From Buttiauxella gaviniae (GTDB taxonomy: Bacteria > Pseudomonadota > Gammaproteobacteria > Enterobacterales > Enterobacteriaceae), in contig NZ_JBFMVT010000002.1 in the NCBI RefSeq assembly GCF_040786275.1, positions 3,844,001 through 3,908,000 of the forward strand: a stretch of DNA of 64,000 nt. The letters run 5' to 3'. Below the pieces are notes generated by a model. It worked only from the letters and a program-made list of their open reading frames with translations. It had not been told where the DNA came from and searched no databases. How positions within the stretch are numbered: position 1 is the first letter of the stretch; each line of letters opens with the position of its first letter. A program made the position numbers and the translations under genes. Of the stretch, positions 10,240 to 17,804 are shown in pieces.

Positions 10240-10252
10240 AAAGAGTAATGAA

Positions 10253-10822
10253 ATGGACAATATCTCTGTGTTTTGTGATGACTGCTATGTCAGGGAAGCA
10301 ATAAGTTCAATTCTTAAAGGTATTAAACGTAACGCATTAAATAGTAGTGAGTTATCTGTTTTTTTGTTCGAGAAAACATGGCTGAATGAAACAGAACTCT
10401 CTATGATATTAAATTGTCAATCAGAAAGGATTATTATATTTGCCAGAGAGTCTCTGCTAGGTTTTTTCTCTTCTCTCATGCTTCCTGAACATATATCCTT
10501 CGGGCGATATGATATGCCTATAAACAACCTGCGCAAGATGATGGATGACTTTATAAATCCACCTGTAAAAGAATTTTCAGTGCTCCGACGAAAGGTTATC
10601 CCGGAGAAACAATTGAGTCCAAGTGAGCGAAAAATAACATCGCTATATGTACAGGGGCTATCCGTTGTACATATCGCTGAATCAATGAATAAAAGTTTTA
10701 AAACCGTCAGTAGTCACAAGCGTAGCGCGATGAAAAAAATGGGTATCTCAAGTAATATAGAGTTAATGCAAAAGGGGCGCGTATTTTTAATGATGAATAG
10801 AGAGTACTTGCTGGCATCGTAA
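10253..10822 (+). CDS. LuxR-type helix-turn-helix regulator
   Basis: This 189-residue regulator has a C-terminal LuxR/GerE-type DNA-binding domain (LSPSERKITSLYVQGLSVVHIAESM, then NKSFKTVSSHKRSAMKKMGISSN). The N-terminal half resembles a degenerate receiver-like domain (MDNISVFCDDCYVREAISSIL) without an obvious phosphoacceptor set, as in RcsA, BglJ or fimbrial regulators. The start chosen is ATG at 10253, because the in-frame ATG at 10211 lies inside the upstream terminator hairpin and AAAGAG is correctly spaced for 10253. It sits between the autotransporter gene and the fimbrial operon and could tune either, or the flagellar genes. That target assignment is inference from position. The gene is AT-rich. 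Confidence 0.85.
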   Translation: MDNISVFCDDCYVREAISSILKGIKRNALNSSELSVFLFEKTWLNETELSMILNCQSERIIIFARESLLGFFSSLMLPEHISFGRYDMPINNLRKMMDDFINPPVKEFSVLRRKVIPEKQLSPSERKITSLYVQGLSVVHIAESMNKSFKTVSSHKRSAMKKMGISSNIELMQKGRVFLMMNREYLLAS

Positions 10823-10847
10823 TATTCGGAAAGGGTACCTGTATTGT

Positions 10848-10878
10848 GATCGCTGTTGGCTGTCTGCCAACAGCGATC
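10848..10878 (+). terminator. Terminator after the LuxR-type gene
   Basis: There is a 13-bp perfect stem: 10848-10860 (GATCGCTGTTGGC) pairs with 10866-10878 around TGTCT, followed by TTTATGTCTT. It lies 25 bases after the regulator stop and between two convergent transcription units. Confidence 0.8.
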
Positions 10879-10995
10879 TTTATGTCTTAGTAGTATGAAG
10901 CCTGTATCGAAACGAATTCTGTAAATACTCTCCGCTATCAACACCCCGCGGCCTATCGAGAACTATTTTACCGTAAACTGCACTGATTGGCGCAA

Positions 10996-12171
10996 TCAGC
11001 GCAGTTCCATTTTTACCGTAACATTACCTTCAAATTTTCCTGGCTGTGGTCTCTGTGATTTCGTACTTACCGGTGCCGCTTTCATGACTATTTTGCCATT
11101 ACCTTGCTCATCTAGCGTAACGGGCATATCGAGTGAGCCATCCAGTACGACGTTATTGTCATTGTCATCAAACATACGCACCCCGATGTCATCACGATCA
11201 AGCATTTTAGCAATCATACTATTGCTACCGGGAACTACGCCCTGGTCGGCGTTTAGGCTGAATTTGATTTTCCCCGAATTGCCTGCCGCGGGATCATCAC
11301 AGTGATAAGAGATATCGACATCTTTTAACGTGTAATTTGCTGGTGGCTCGCCTTGCGTGACAAACTGCGATGTCACAATATTCCCCAGCTCCACTTCAAT
11401 GGTACTTCCCTCGTTTATTGTGCAAGTGAGTGGGGCGGTGATTTTGCCCATTAGTTGGATATTGGAGACCAACTTTGTGTCGGCGACAGAACAACTGCCA
11501 CCGAAAGAGAGGCAGGCATAATTTTGGGCGATAATTGTTGGGGGGATAATCTCTTCGCCCAAAATAGCTTTCTTAATGTAGTATTTTAAGACGACGACAT
11601 TCCATTTAAATTCCCTCTTTGTATTACTTCCGTCGGTGGGTCGTGTCGCATCATTACAAACGTCACTGGTTGATTCTTTGATCGTCCTTTTTGTTTCACG
11701 AATACTCGCCATGCTTGAAAACGGTGTCGGGTAGGTATTTATATATATAGCTTGCAGACCCGAACCATCGGGTGAGTTTATTGCATCGGCGTAGGCTGTG
11801 ACATTGATATCTAAATGATCAGTCAGGTAGCCGTAACCACTGACACCTGCTGGCAATGGACTCCCGGCGGCGGATACTTCATACACATCGGTGTTTGAAT
11901 AGAAATTACCCTTCGGACAAGCACAGTCAGCGACAATGGATGAACCTTCAGCAACGAAATGTTCAGCGAGGCTTCCGGAGTTCCCGTCTTTATTTTGATT
12001 GGATGGCAATTCGACATTGGTATTAATGGTGTAATTACCGGGTGCCGGGAAGCAATCTTGTAAAACGGTTGTTGCCGCCCGCGTAATGAATGGCGAAACA
12101 ATGAGTACCAGCAGCAGCGAGAGTTTCAATAGCTTATTATTTATGAAATTTTTGTGTTGTTTATTTTGCAT
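10996..12171 (-). CDS. Two-domain fimbrial tip adhesin-like protein
   Basis: The product is exported: from the ATG at 12171 it starts MQNKQHKNFINNKLLKLSLLLVLIV and has a signal peptide ending near TRAA. The start at 12171 has GGAG eight bases upstream and overlaps the usher stop by 11 bases, whereas a more upstream in-frame ATG at 12258 lies deep within the usher gene. The protein has 391 residues, far longer than a simple pilin. The N-terminal region (Cys-containing, about residues 25-240) is a likely receptor domain. The C-terminal part (GKITAPLTCTINEGSTIEVELG to the end VTVKMELR) is a fimbrin domain with the typical Cys pair. As the last gene of the operon it fits a tip adhesin (inference). 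The receptor is unknown. Confidence 0.8.
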   Translation of the reverse strand: MQNKQHKNFINNKLLKLSLLLVLIVSPFITRAATTVLQDCFPAPGNYTINTNVELPSNQNKDGNSGSLAEHFVAEGSSIVADCACPKGNFYSNTDVYEVSAAGSPLPAGVSGYGYLTDHLDINVTAYADAINSPDGSGLQAIYINTYPTPFSSMASIRETKRTIKESTSDVCNDATRPTDGSNTKREFKWNVVVLKYYIKKAILGEEIIPPTIIAQNYACLSFGGSCSVADTKLVSNIQLMGKITAPLTCTINEGSTIEVELGNIVTSQFVTQGEPPANYTLKDVDISYHCDDPAAGNSGKIKFSLNADQGVVPGSNSMIAKMLDRDDIGVRMFDDNDNNVVLDGSLDMPVTLDEQGNGKIVMKAAPVSTKSQRPQPGKFEGNVTVKMELR

Positions 12172-14716
12172 GTTTTGTCTCCGGTTTACAGATCGCGTCG
12201 ACCTGACGAATTCCCCCTGGTAAGGTTTCAGGGGAAGGGGATAGCACGATATCGGCATGGCATTGCTGTTGTGCAGAATCCCCCCACTTAACCGTCAAAG
12301 GAATATTTTCGCTAACTCCCGCGAGATACAGCACGCCGTGATCGTCGACAATTCCATTGAGAGACAAGCCATCCACATTCGCGACCGCGCCAAATGGGAT
12401 GATGCGACCATCCGGGCGAGTTAGTGAGATGAGTGCGCGATAACCAACATGCGCCCTAAATTGCGTGCTGACTGCGGCGCTGCGGCTTGGGACAAGGGTC
12501 ATCGAGGTTTCATCGGTATCCACATCATCTGGAAGGCTGGTGGTATCGATGCGAATGATATTTTCCTGATAAGGTGTGAGAGAAGGGATAATGGCGTTGC
12601 CAAAGATATCCGTCTGAACACCGCGCTGATTGGCAAAACGAACACCTGATGCACCGTTAGCGCTGACGATGGCAAACTGGTCGCCTAATGGTTGTGAAAG
12701 TGTCACACCTGCGGGATGAGCTACCACAGCGCCGCTCAGACCATAAGTCAATTGCCGCGAGTTATCAGAGGCATAATAGTAACCTGTACTAAGATTGGCA
12801 TACTGCGATCGATAGCTGCCATAAACGCTACTGTTATCCTCACCATCGTGGTTAGTGCGGCTTTGCCGTAATGAATAGCTAAGTCGGTTATCATCCAGAA
12901 GTGTACCGTTAAGACCAACGCTATGGTTGGTATCGCCATGTTTACTGGTGCTGAGGTTGTAACTGGCCCAGCTTTTGGGCAGCCATTGCGATAAGGGGAT
13001 GCTAAAACCTAACGACACCATCTGATCGCTTGGTTCATCGCTGATTTTGCTGTAGGTATAGGCAACGCTGACGCTGATCCCACCGATCGTCCTATTAATG
13101 CCCGATGTAATGCTTCGCTCTTTATGGTCGGTTTGCCAATAATCTTGTTGGTAGCCGGAGAGATATAAATTGCTGTCCAGTATGGTTTGGCTGAGGTTTA
13201 GCTGAATTCTGCTGCGCTTGTTGTAGCGATATGACCAGTCGCTATCATTGGCATCATAGTTTTCGTTAGCATCGGCAAAATTGTAATAACCACTTGTCGA
13301 ATATCGATAGCTTGCCAGCGTAAAGTTTGTGTCTGTTGTTTCTATATTCTTAGTGTACATCAGCCGCCATGACTGCCCATCATGCTGCTCACCGCTATCC
13401 AGTTGCGCGCGGGCCCAGGTCAGATCTGTGGATATTGAGCCAAAATCGCCGAGCACAACGCCAGTACCGCTATTAAGAGCTTGATAATCTTGGGAGGCTG
13501 TTATGCCTCCAAAAACGGTAAGGTTGTTATTAAGGCCATAAATGGCAGTTCCTTGCGCGAAAAGCGGTTCATTGGCTGCGTGATTACCATTGGCCCGATA
13601 GCGTGCGAGGGTCATTTCGTAGCGAATATTTCCCGGACGCTGCATTACGGCAACACTGGAATAAGGTTGCGTATAATGATGTTCGCTTCCGTCCGCTTCT
13701 TTGATAGTGATGTCCAGATCCGCACTGTTGGTCGTGGAGTAAAGATCTGTTATTTCAAACGCTCCGGGGGCAACGTTTGCCTGATAAATGATATAGCCAT
13801 TTTGGCGAACAGTGACTTCCGCATTGGAACTGGCTGTGCCGCGAATCACTGGGGCAAAACCGCGCTGGTTATAGGGCAGCATTTCGTCATCCGACGCGAT
13901 ATTTACACCGCGATATCGCAGGCTATCAAAAACCTCACCGCGGGTACTGTTTTCACCTGCGATAAACTGTGCTTTTAATCGATGGATATCATGCTGGATC
14001 CAAGTGTTAATTGTCTGCCAGGAACTGATGTCATCGGTTTGGCTCCAGGTTGAATAATTCCGCAGCCGCCAACCACCCAAATTGATGCCGCTGCGTAGGT
14101 TGAGATACTGATTGGCATTATTGGTATGATCTGATTCTTCACGCTGTGAACCTGAGAAGGCGTAATCGGCAAAAAAAACCGGCACTCCATCATTCCAGCG
14201 GGAAGGTTCAATGTTGTCATTGTGGTGCATCTCAACTGCCGCTTGCGGCATGCTTATACGCAATGTCATGGCATTAAAGTCTAAGGTCGCTGATGCAAAA
14301 GGAATGTAGTTGCCAATGGTTTTGGGTATTGGCTCGGTTGTAGGAAGGTTCGCCAGTTCCGGATAGGAATCGACACGAATGCCCCATTGGCGTAAGAGCT
14401 GAGGTGTCAACTGTGGTATTAATAATCCGTTTTTGTCATTGACGTAGACAATTGATTCATCTTTAGTCAATCGTTTATTAATATTAATTTTCGTGAGATA
14501 CGTACCTGGTAATTGCCCATTTTCCTTTGAAAATAAGGACAGATTGATATCCTGATTTGACAGGCCATCGCCTTCAAGTGTTGAAGGTGCAAAATAATAT
14601 TCCCGGGCGTTGACGTTGCTGGCGGTCACGAGAAGCAGACCGCTCAAGGCTTTCAATATGGGATTTATCCGCCTCAAGAAACGAGGCGAGCACAGGTGCA
14701 ATTTATTAGCCGCCAT
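12161..14716 (-). CDS. Fimbrial outer-membrane usher (FimD/PapC family)
   Basis: The usher forms the outer-membrane pore that receives chaperone-subunit complexes and assembles the pilus. After a signal peptide (ALSGLLLVTASNVNA) comes the N-terminal substrate-binding domain (REYYFAPSTLEGDGLSNQDINLSLF). A beta-barrel with a plug region follows, and then the C-terminal domains with the conserved end of the family (RPDGRIIPFGAVA and VDDHGVLYLAGV). The length of about 851 residues is normal for the family. The start is uncertain: the frame also contains GTG codons at 14725 and 14722, overlapping the chaperone stop, but the ATG at 14716 begins a better signal peptide. It is co-transcribed with the chaperone and the adhesin on the minus strand. 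Confidence 0.93.
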   Translation of the reverse strand: MAANKLHLCSPRFLRRINPILKALSGLLLVTASNVNAREYYFAPSTLEGDGLSNQDINLSLFSKENGQLPGTYLTKININKRLTKDESIVYVNDKNGLLIPQLTPQLLRQWGIRVDSYPELANLPTTEPIPKTIGNYIPFASATLDFNAMTLRISMPQAAVEMHHNDNIEPSRWNDGVPVFFADYAFSGSQREESDHTNNANQYLNLRSGINLGGWRLRNYSTWSQTDDISSWQTINTWIQHDIHRLKAQFIAGENSTRGEVFDSLRYRGVNIASDDEMLPYNQRGFAPVIRGTASSNAEVTVRQNGYIIYQANVAPGAFEITDLYSTTNSADLDITIKEADGSEHHYTQPYSSVAVMQRPGNIRYEMTLARYRANGNHAANEPLFAQGTAIYGLNNNLTVFGGITASQDYQALNSGTGVVLGDFGSISTDLTWARAQLDSGEQHDGQSWRLMYTKNIETTDTNFTLASYRYSTSGYYNFADANENYDANDSDWSYRYNKRSRIQLNLSQTILDSNLYLSGYQQDYWQTDHKERSITSGINRTIGGISVSVAYTYSKISDEPSDQMVSLGFSIPLSQWLPKSWASYNLSTSKHGDTNHSVGLNGTLLDDNRLSYSLRQSRTNHDGEDNSSVYGSYRSQYANLSTGYYYASDNSRQLTYGLSGAVVAHPAGVTLSQPLGDQFAIVSANGASGVRFANQRGVQTDIFGNAIIPSLTPYQENIIRIDTTSLPDDVDTDETSMTLVPSRSAAVSTQFRAHVGYRALISLTRPDGRIIPFGAVANVDGLSLNGIVDDHGVLYLAGVSENIPLTVKWGDSAQQQCHADIVLSPSPETLPGGIRQVDAICKPETKHAK

Positions 14717-14724
14717 TAGCACCA

Positions 14725-15417
14725 CTATTCCTGGGTTAAAATGGAATTAAATTCATTCGTTGGATTCCCGTAATCAGTAATGCAACGCCAGGTCACCTCT
14801 TTGCCGCTCGCGGTCTTGGGTACCGTAAATTGTGCAGTTGCTTTCGGCGCGACGATCTCGGCATCTTTTATTGATGTGCTTCCGAGTTTCAGGTTATCGA
14901 AAACGCTGTAATAGTCGCCGTCGTTTGTAATAACCAACTGACTAGCACGTCGGCTAAAGCGCAGGCTTTTACAGGTATCAACGGGATTGTTGTGTAATCC
15001 TTTCGGTCGCCAGAATAATTTCAACCGGGTTTTGTAAATAAGTCGCAGAACATTTTTGTTATCATCGTCTTTTGCCATCGCAGGTATTGTGCGAATGTTC
15101 ATATAAAATAAAGACTCTCGATCGGTTGGCAATGCCTGCCCAGACCAGGTAATACGAAGGTTTTGTTCCTTTTGCGGATCAAGTCTAAACAGTGGTGGTG
15201 TAATAATAAATGGCCCGCGAGTTTTTTCATCGCCAGTATCTATCCATGATTGGATAAGCCAAGGTAATTCTTTATCTTTATTTGTCAGTGGTAATGCTAC
15301 CTCTCTTGTATTTGCATCATAAATAATACGCGTTCTTCCCACCTGAACTCCTGTGGCATGGGTGAACATGGTGAAAGTGCAAGTCATAAAACAGATAAAT
15401 AGCAGAAGAATACGCAT
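14725..15417 (-). CDS. Periplasmic fimbrial chaperone (PapD/FimC family)
   Basis: The chaperone folds pilus subunits in the periplasm by donor-strand complementation and delivers them to the usher. The 230-residue protein has a signal peptide (MRILLLFICFMTCTFTMFTHA). Family features are visible: VGRTRIIYDANTREVALPLTNKD with the conserved Arg, PFIITPPLFRLDPQKEQNLRI, ESLFYMNIRTIP, and a C-terminal Ig domain. It is followed with little or no gap by the usher gene. It contains two Cys in the second domain (DTCKSL and WRCIT), as in many chaperones of this group. Together with the pilin, usher and adhesin it makes a minimal four-gene fimbrial operon. Confidence 0.93.
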   Translation of the reverse strand: MRILLLFICFMTCTFTMFTHATGVQVGRTRIIYDANTREVALPLTNKDKELPWLIQSWIDTGDEKTRGPFIITPPLFRLDPQKEQNLRITWSGQALPTDRESLFYMNIRTIPAMAKDDDNKNVLRLIYKTRLKLFWRPKGLHNNPVDTCKSLRFSRRASQLVITNDGDYYSVFDNLKLGSTSIKDAEIVAPKATAQFTVPKTASGKEVTWRCITDYGNPTNEFNSILTQE

Positions 15418-15497
15418 CCTGGCATCCCTTAATAAAAACGTGTTTTGCAGTGCAGGGTAAATCTACCGTTGCGTCTGACCAACTATGTAATACATGA

Positions 15498-15535
15498 CTG
15501 ACGTATTATTAGCTGTAATAGTAATAATACGTCAG
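15498..15535 (-). terminator. 13-bp AT-rich hairpin between pilin and chaperone genes
   Basis: Bases 15498-15510 (CTGACGTATTATT) pair perfectly with 15523-15535 around a 12-base loop. The hairpin lies in the gap between the major pilin stop (15553) and the chaperone start (15417). In chaperone-usher operons a structure at this place commonly stabilises the pilin transcript and lowers expression of the downstream genes; that role is inferred here. Confidence 0.6.
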
Positions 15536-15552
15536 ATGAGGTGGTCGAAGTG

Positions 15553-16134
15553 TTAGCGGTAAAGGATATTAACCGTTAAGTCAGCATCTGCCGGGCCTGG
15601 GGTTACGGTTGAGGTAAAAGATTTATAGCGCGCGTTAAATGATGCGGTAATGGTATCGCCGGCTGTCGTTGGTAACTGAACATAAACTTGACTATCAGAT
15701 CCATCAAATTTGATAAAAGTCGTGCTATCACCGATTGGGCTCATGGCAATACCAACACCCGTTGCAGCAATTGTTCCATCGGTAGTGATTTTACTCACAT
15801 CCAATAAGGTCGAGCTAGCCGTTGCCGTAGTTGTACCGTTAAAGGTTAACTGAATAGCAGCAAGTCCATCACTTTTTAATGGGCAGTCCTTCAGGGTGAT
15901 ATCTACAGGCACGAGAGTGGACTCTTTACCCACTCCTGCATCGTTGAATAGCGAAGTAGGAAAAGTGCCTAGTGGCACGGTAGAGTCTGTGCCGTCAGTA
16001 CCATCTATTACGCAACTTGGCTCAATAATTTCACCAGTAAAATGAATTTTTCCCGCATTCATTTCTGCAGCCAATGCATTATAACTGATCAGGGCAATAA
16101 GAGCGCCTGATAGAAATTTGTAACGAAATCTCAT
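15553..16134 (-). CDS. Major fimbrial subunit (type 1 pilin family)
   Basis: This 193-residue pilin carries a signal peptide (MRFRYKFLSGALIALISYNALA) and the classic fimbrial fold. The first strand is GKIHFTGEIIEPSCVID with the first Cys, the second Cys is in DITLKDCPL, and the protein ends in a beta-zipper (ADADLTVNILYR) with the penultimate Tyr typical of pilins. It is the first gene of the operon, as expected for the most abundant subunit, and is followed by a stem-loop before the chaperone gene. A 518-base AT-rich region without genes lies upstream. The receptor and fimbrial class cannot be named from sequence alone. Confidence 0.9.
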   Translation of the reverse strand: MRFRYKFLSGALIALISYNALAAEMNAGKIHFTGEIIEPSCVIDGTDGTDSTVPLGTFPTSLFNDAGVGKESTLVPVDITLKDCPLKSDGLAAIQLTFNGTTTATASSTLLDVSKITTDGTIAATGVGIAMSPIGDSTTFIKFDGSDSQVYVQLPTTAGDTITASFNARYKSFTSTVTPGPADADLTVNILYR

Positions 16135-16652
16135 GATTTATTTACTCCATGTATTGATTAAATGCTTAATTGAAAACCTTTAAATACAGCATTCAATCAC
16201 TGTGAAAATGTTTGCCGATGTAAACATATTAATCTTCAATGATTAATCTGAATTTAATTGAAGGCTCGCCATTTTATTGTTTAGTTCTTATGGCGTCATC
16301 ATGTATTAAGGAATTTCATTGTTATAGCTTCCGAAAATTACCTTAATTGAGATAAATTGCCAATAATAATTTGAAATGATTCTACATCTATCCTTTTTAA
16401 TTATATTTGACTGCGAATGTATATATAAAACAGATCGGTCATTAATTCTCTGCTTGTATATTAACCTGTGAGTGTAAGTGTTGAGTTAAATAAATATTTA
16501 ATTCCGCTAAATACATATCAGTGAGACTTGGGTTCATCGCCAGCAGGAGATAAACAGCTTAATAGGCCCTGTTTCACGCGGCTTTTCTCCCCATTAGCCT
16601 GAAGGGGGTCTGGCATGATACCTCCAGGTAAAAAGCATCATGAGTAGCTGGC
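16135..16652. other. AT-rich intergenic region between fimbrial operon and flhB
   Basis: No gene was found in these 518 bases. The left part should hold the fimbrial promoter (minus strand). It contains a dyad at 16208-16227 (ATGTTT, 8 bases, AAACAT) and another at 16234-16263 (CTTCAAT, 16 bases, ATTGAAG), either of which could be an operator. The last 130 bases become less AT-rich and mark the right border of the island, where the flhBAE leader begins. I could not identify an FlhDC box or sigma-28 promoter with confidence. Confidence 0.55.
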
Positions 16653-17804
16653 GTGTCAGAAGAGAGCGACGACGACAAAACAGAAGCCCCCACACCCCAT
16701 CGGCTTGAAAAGGCGCGTGAAGATGGGCAGATCCCCCGTTCCCGCGAATTAACCTCGCTGCTGATGTTGTTGGTCGGGATAAGCATTATTTGGCTGGGCG
16801 GCGAACCGTTGGCTCGACAGTTAGCGGCTATGCTCTCTGCCGGTTTGCACTTCGATCACAGCATCATCAACGACCCAAATCTTATCGTCAGCCAAATCAG
16901 TTTGCTAATAAAGCAGGCCGTCTGGGCGCTGTTGCCGCTGATTTTAGGGCTGGTGGTTGTGGCGATTGCCGCCCCCATGCTGCTTGGTGGCCTGTTGTTT
17001 AGCGGCAAATCGATGCAGTTTAAGTTCAGCAAATTGAACCCCATTGCCGGATTAGGGCGCATGTTTTCCGCGCAGGCGGGTGCGGAATTGCTGAAAGCGC
17101 TTTTGAAAGCCGTTTTGGTGGGCAGCGTAACGGTCTGGTATCTGCTGCATAACTGGCCGGAGATGATGCGGCTTATCAGCGAACCACCTCTTGCAGCACT
17201 CGGGCATGCGCTCAATATGGTGGCGGTGTGCGGCTTGCTGATTGTGTTGGGGTTAACGCCGATGGTCGGCTTTGACGTCTTTTTCCAGATTCTCAGCAAC
17301 CTTAAAAAACTGCGCATGAGTCGCCAGGATATCCGCGACGAATTTAAGCAACAAGAAGGCGACCCCCACGTAAAAAACCGCATACGTCAACAGCAGCGGG
17401 CGGTAGCTCGCCGCCGCATGATGGCTGATGTGCCGAAAGCGGATGTGATTGTCACGAACCCGACGCACTACTCGGTCGCCCTGCAGTACGACGAAAACAA
17501 AATGAGTGCGCCAAAGGTGCTTGCGAAAGGCGCGGGGCTTGTGGCGCTACGCATTCGTGAGATTGGCAACGAGCACCGCATTCCGATGCTGGAAGCCCCG
17601 CCGCTGGCGCGTGCGTTATACCGCCACGCCGAAATTGGGCAGCAAATTCCCGGGCAATTATATTCCGCCGTGGCTGAAGTCCTGGCATGGGTATGGCAAC
17701 TGCGTCGCTGGCGCGTGGCGGGCGGTTTAATCCCGAAAAAACCTGAAAATCTACCGGTGCCTGAAGCACTGGACTTTGCAAACGAGAAGGACTCCGATGG
17801 CTAA
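16653..17804 (+). CDS. flhB: Flagellar export apparatus protein FlhB
   Basis: FlhB is the membrane switch protein of the flagellar type III export gate; it changes substrate class from rod/hook to filament by self-cleavage. The 383-residue length matches E. coli FlhB (382). The start is GTG at 16653, giving MSEESDDDKTEAPTPHRLEK as in E. coli. Four hydrophobic segments occupy the N-terminal half. The cytoplasmic domain has the autocleavage motif N-P-T-H with Asn269-Pro270. The stop overlaps the flhA start by 8 bases, showing translational coupling. In E. coli the gene directly follows cheZ; here it follows the adhesion island, so it needs its own promoter in the preceding region. Confidence 0.97.
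   Translation: MSEESDDDKTEAPTPHRLEKAREDGQIPRSRELTSLLMLLVGISIIWLGGEPLARQLAAMLSAGLHFDHSIINDPNLIVSQISLLIKQAVWALLPLILGLVVVAIAAPMLLGGLLFSGKSMQFKFSKLNPIAGLGRMFSAQAGAELLKALLKAVLVGSVTVWYLLHNWPEMMRLISEPPLAALGHALNMVAVCGLLIVLGLTPMVGFDVFFQILSNLKKLRMSRQDIRDEFKQQEGDPHVKNRIRQQQRAVARRRMMADVPKADVIVTNPTHYSVALQYDENKMSAPKVLAKGAGLVALRIREIGNEHRIPMLEAPPLARALYRHAEIGQQIPGQLYSAVAEVLAWVWQLRRWRVAGGLIPKKPENLPVPEALDFANEKDSDG

Noticed and set aside
10211-10252. ATG at 10211 as the start of the LuxR-type gene
   Set aside because: It is inside the autotransporter terminator hairpin; ATG 10253 has a proper ribosome site and starts the conserved region.
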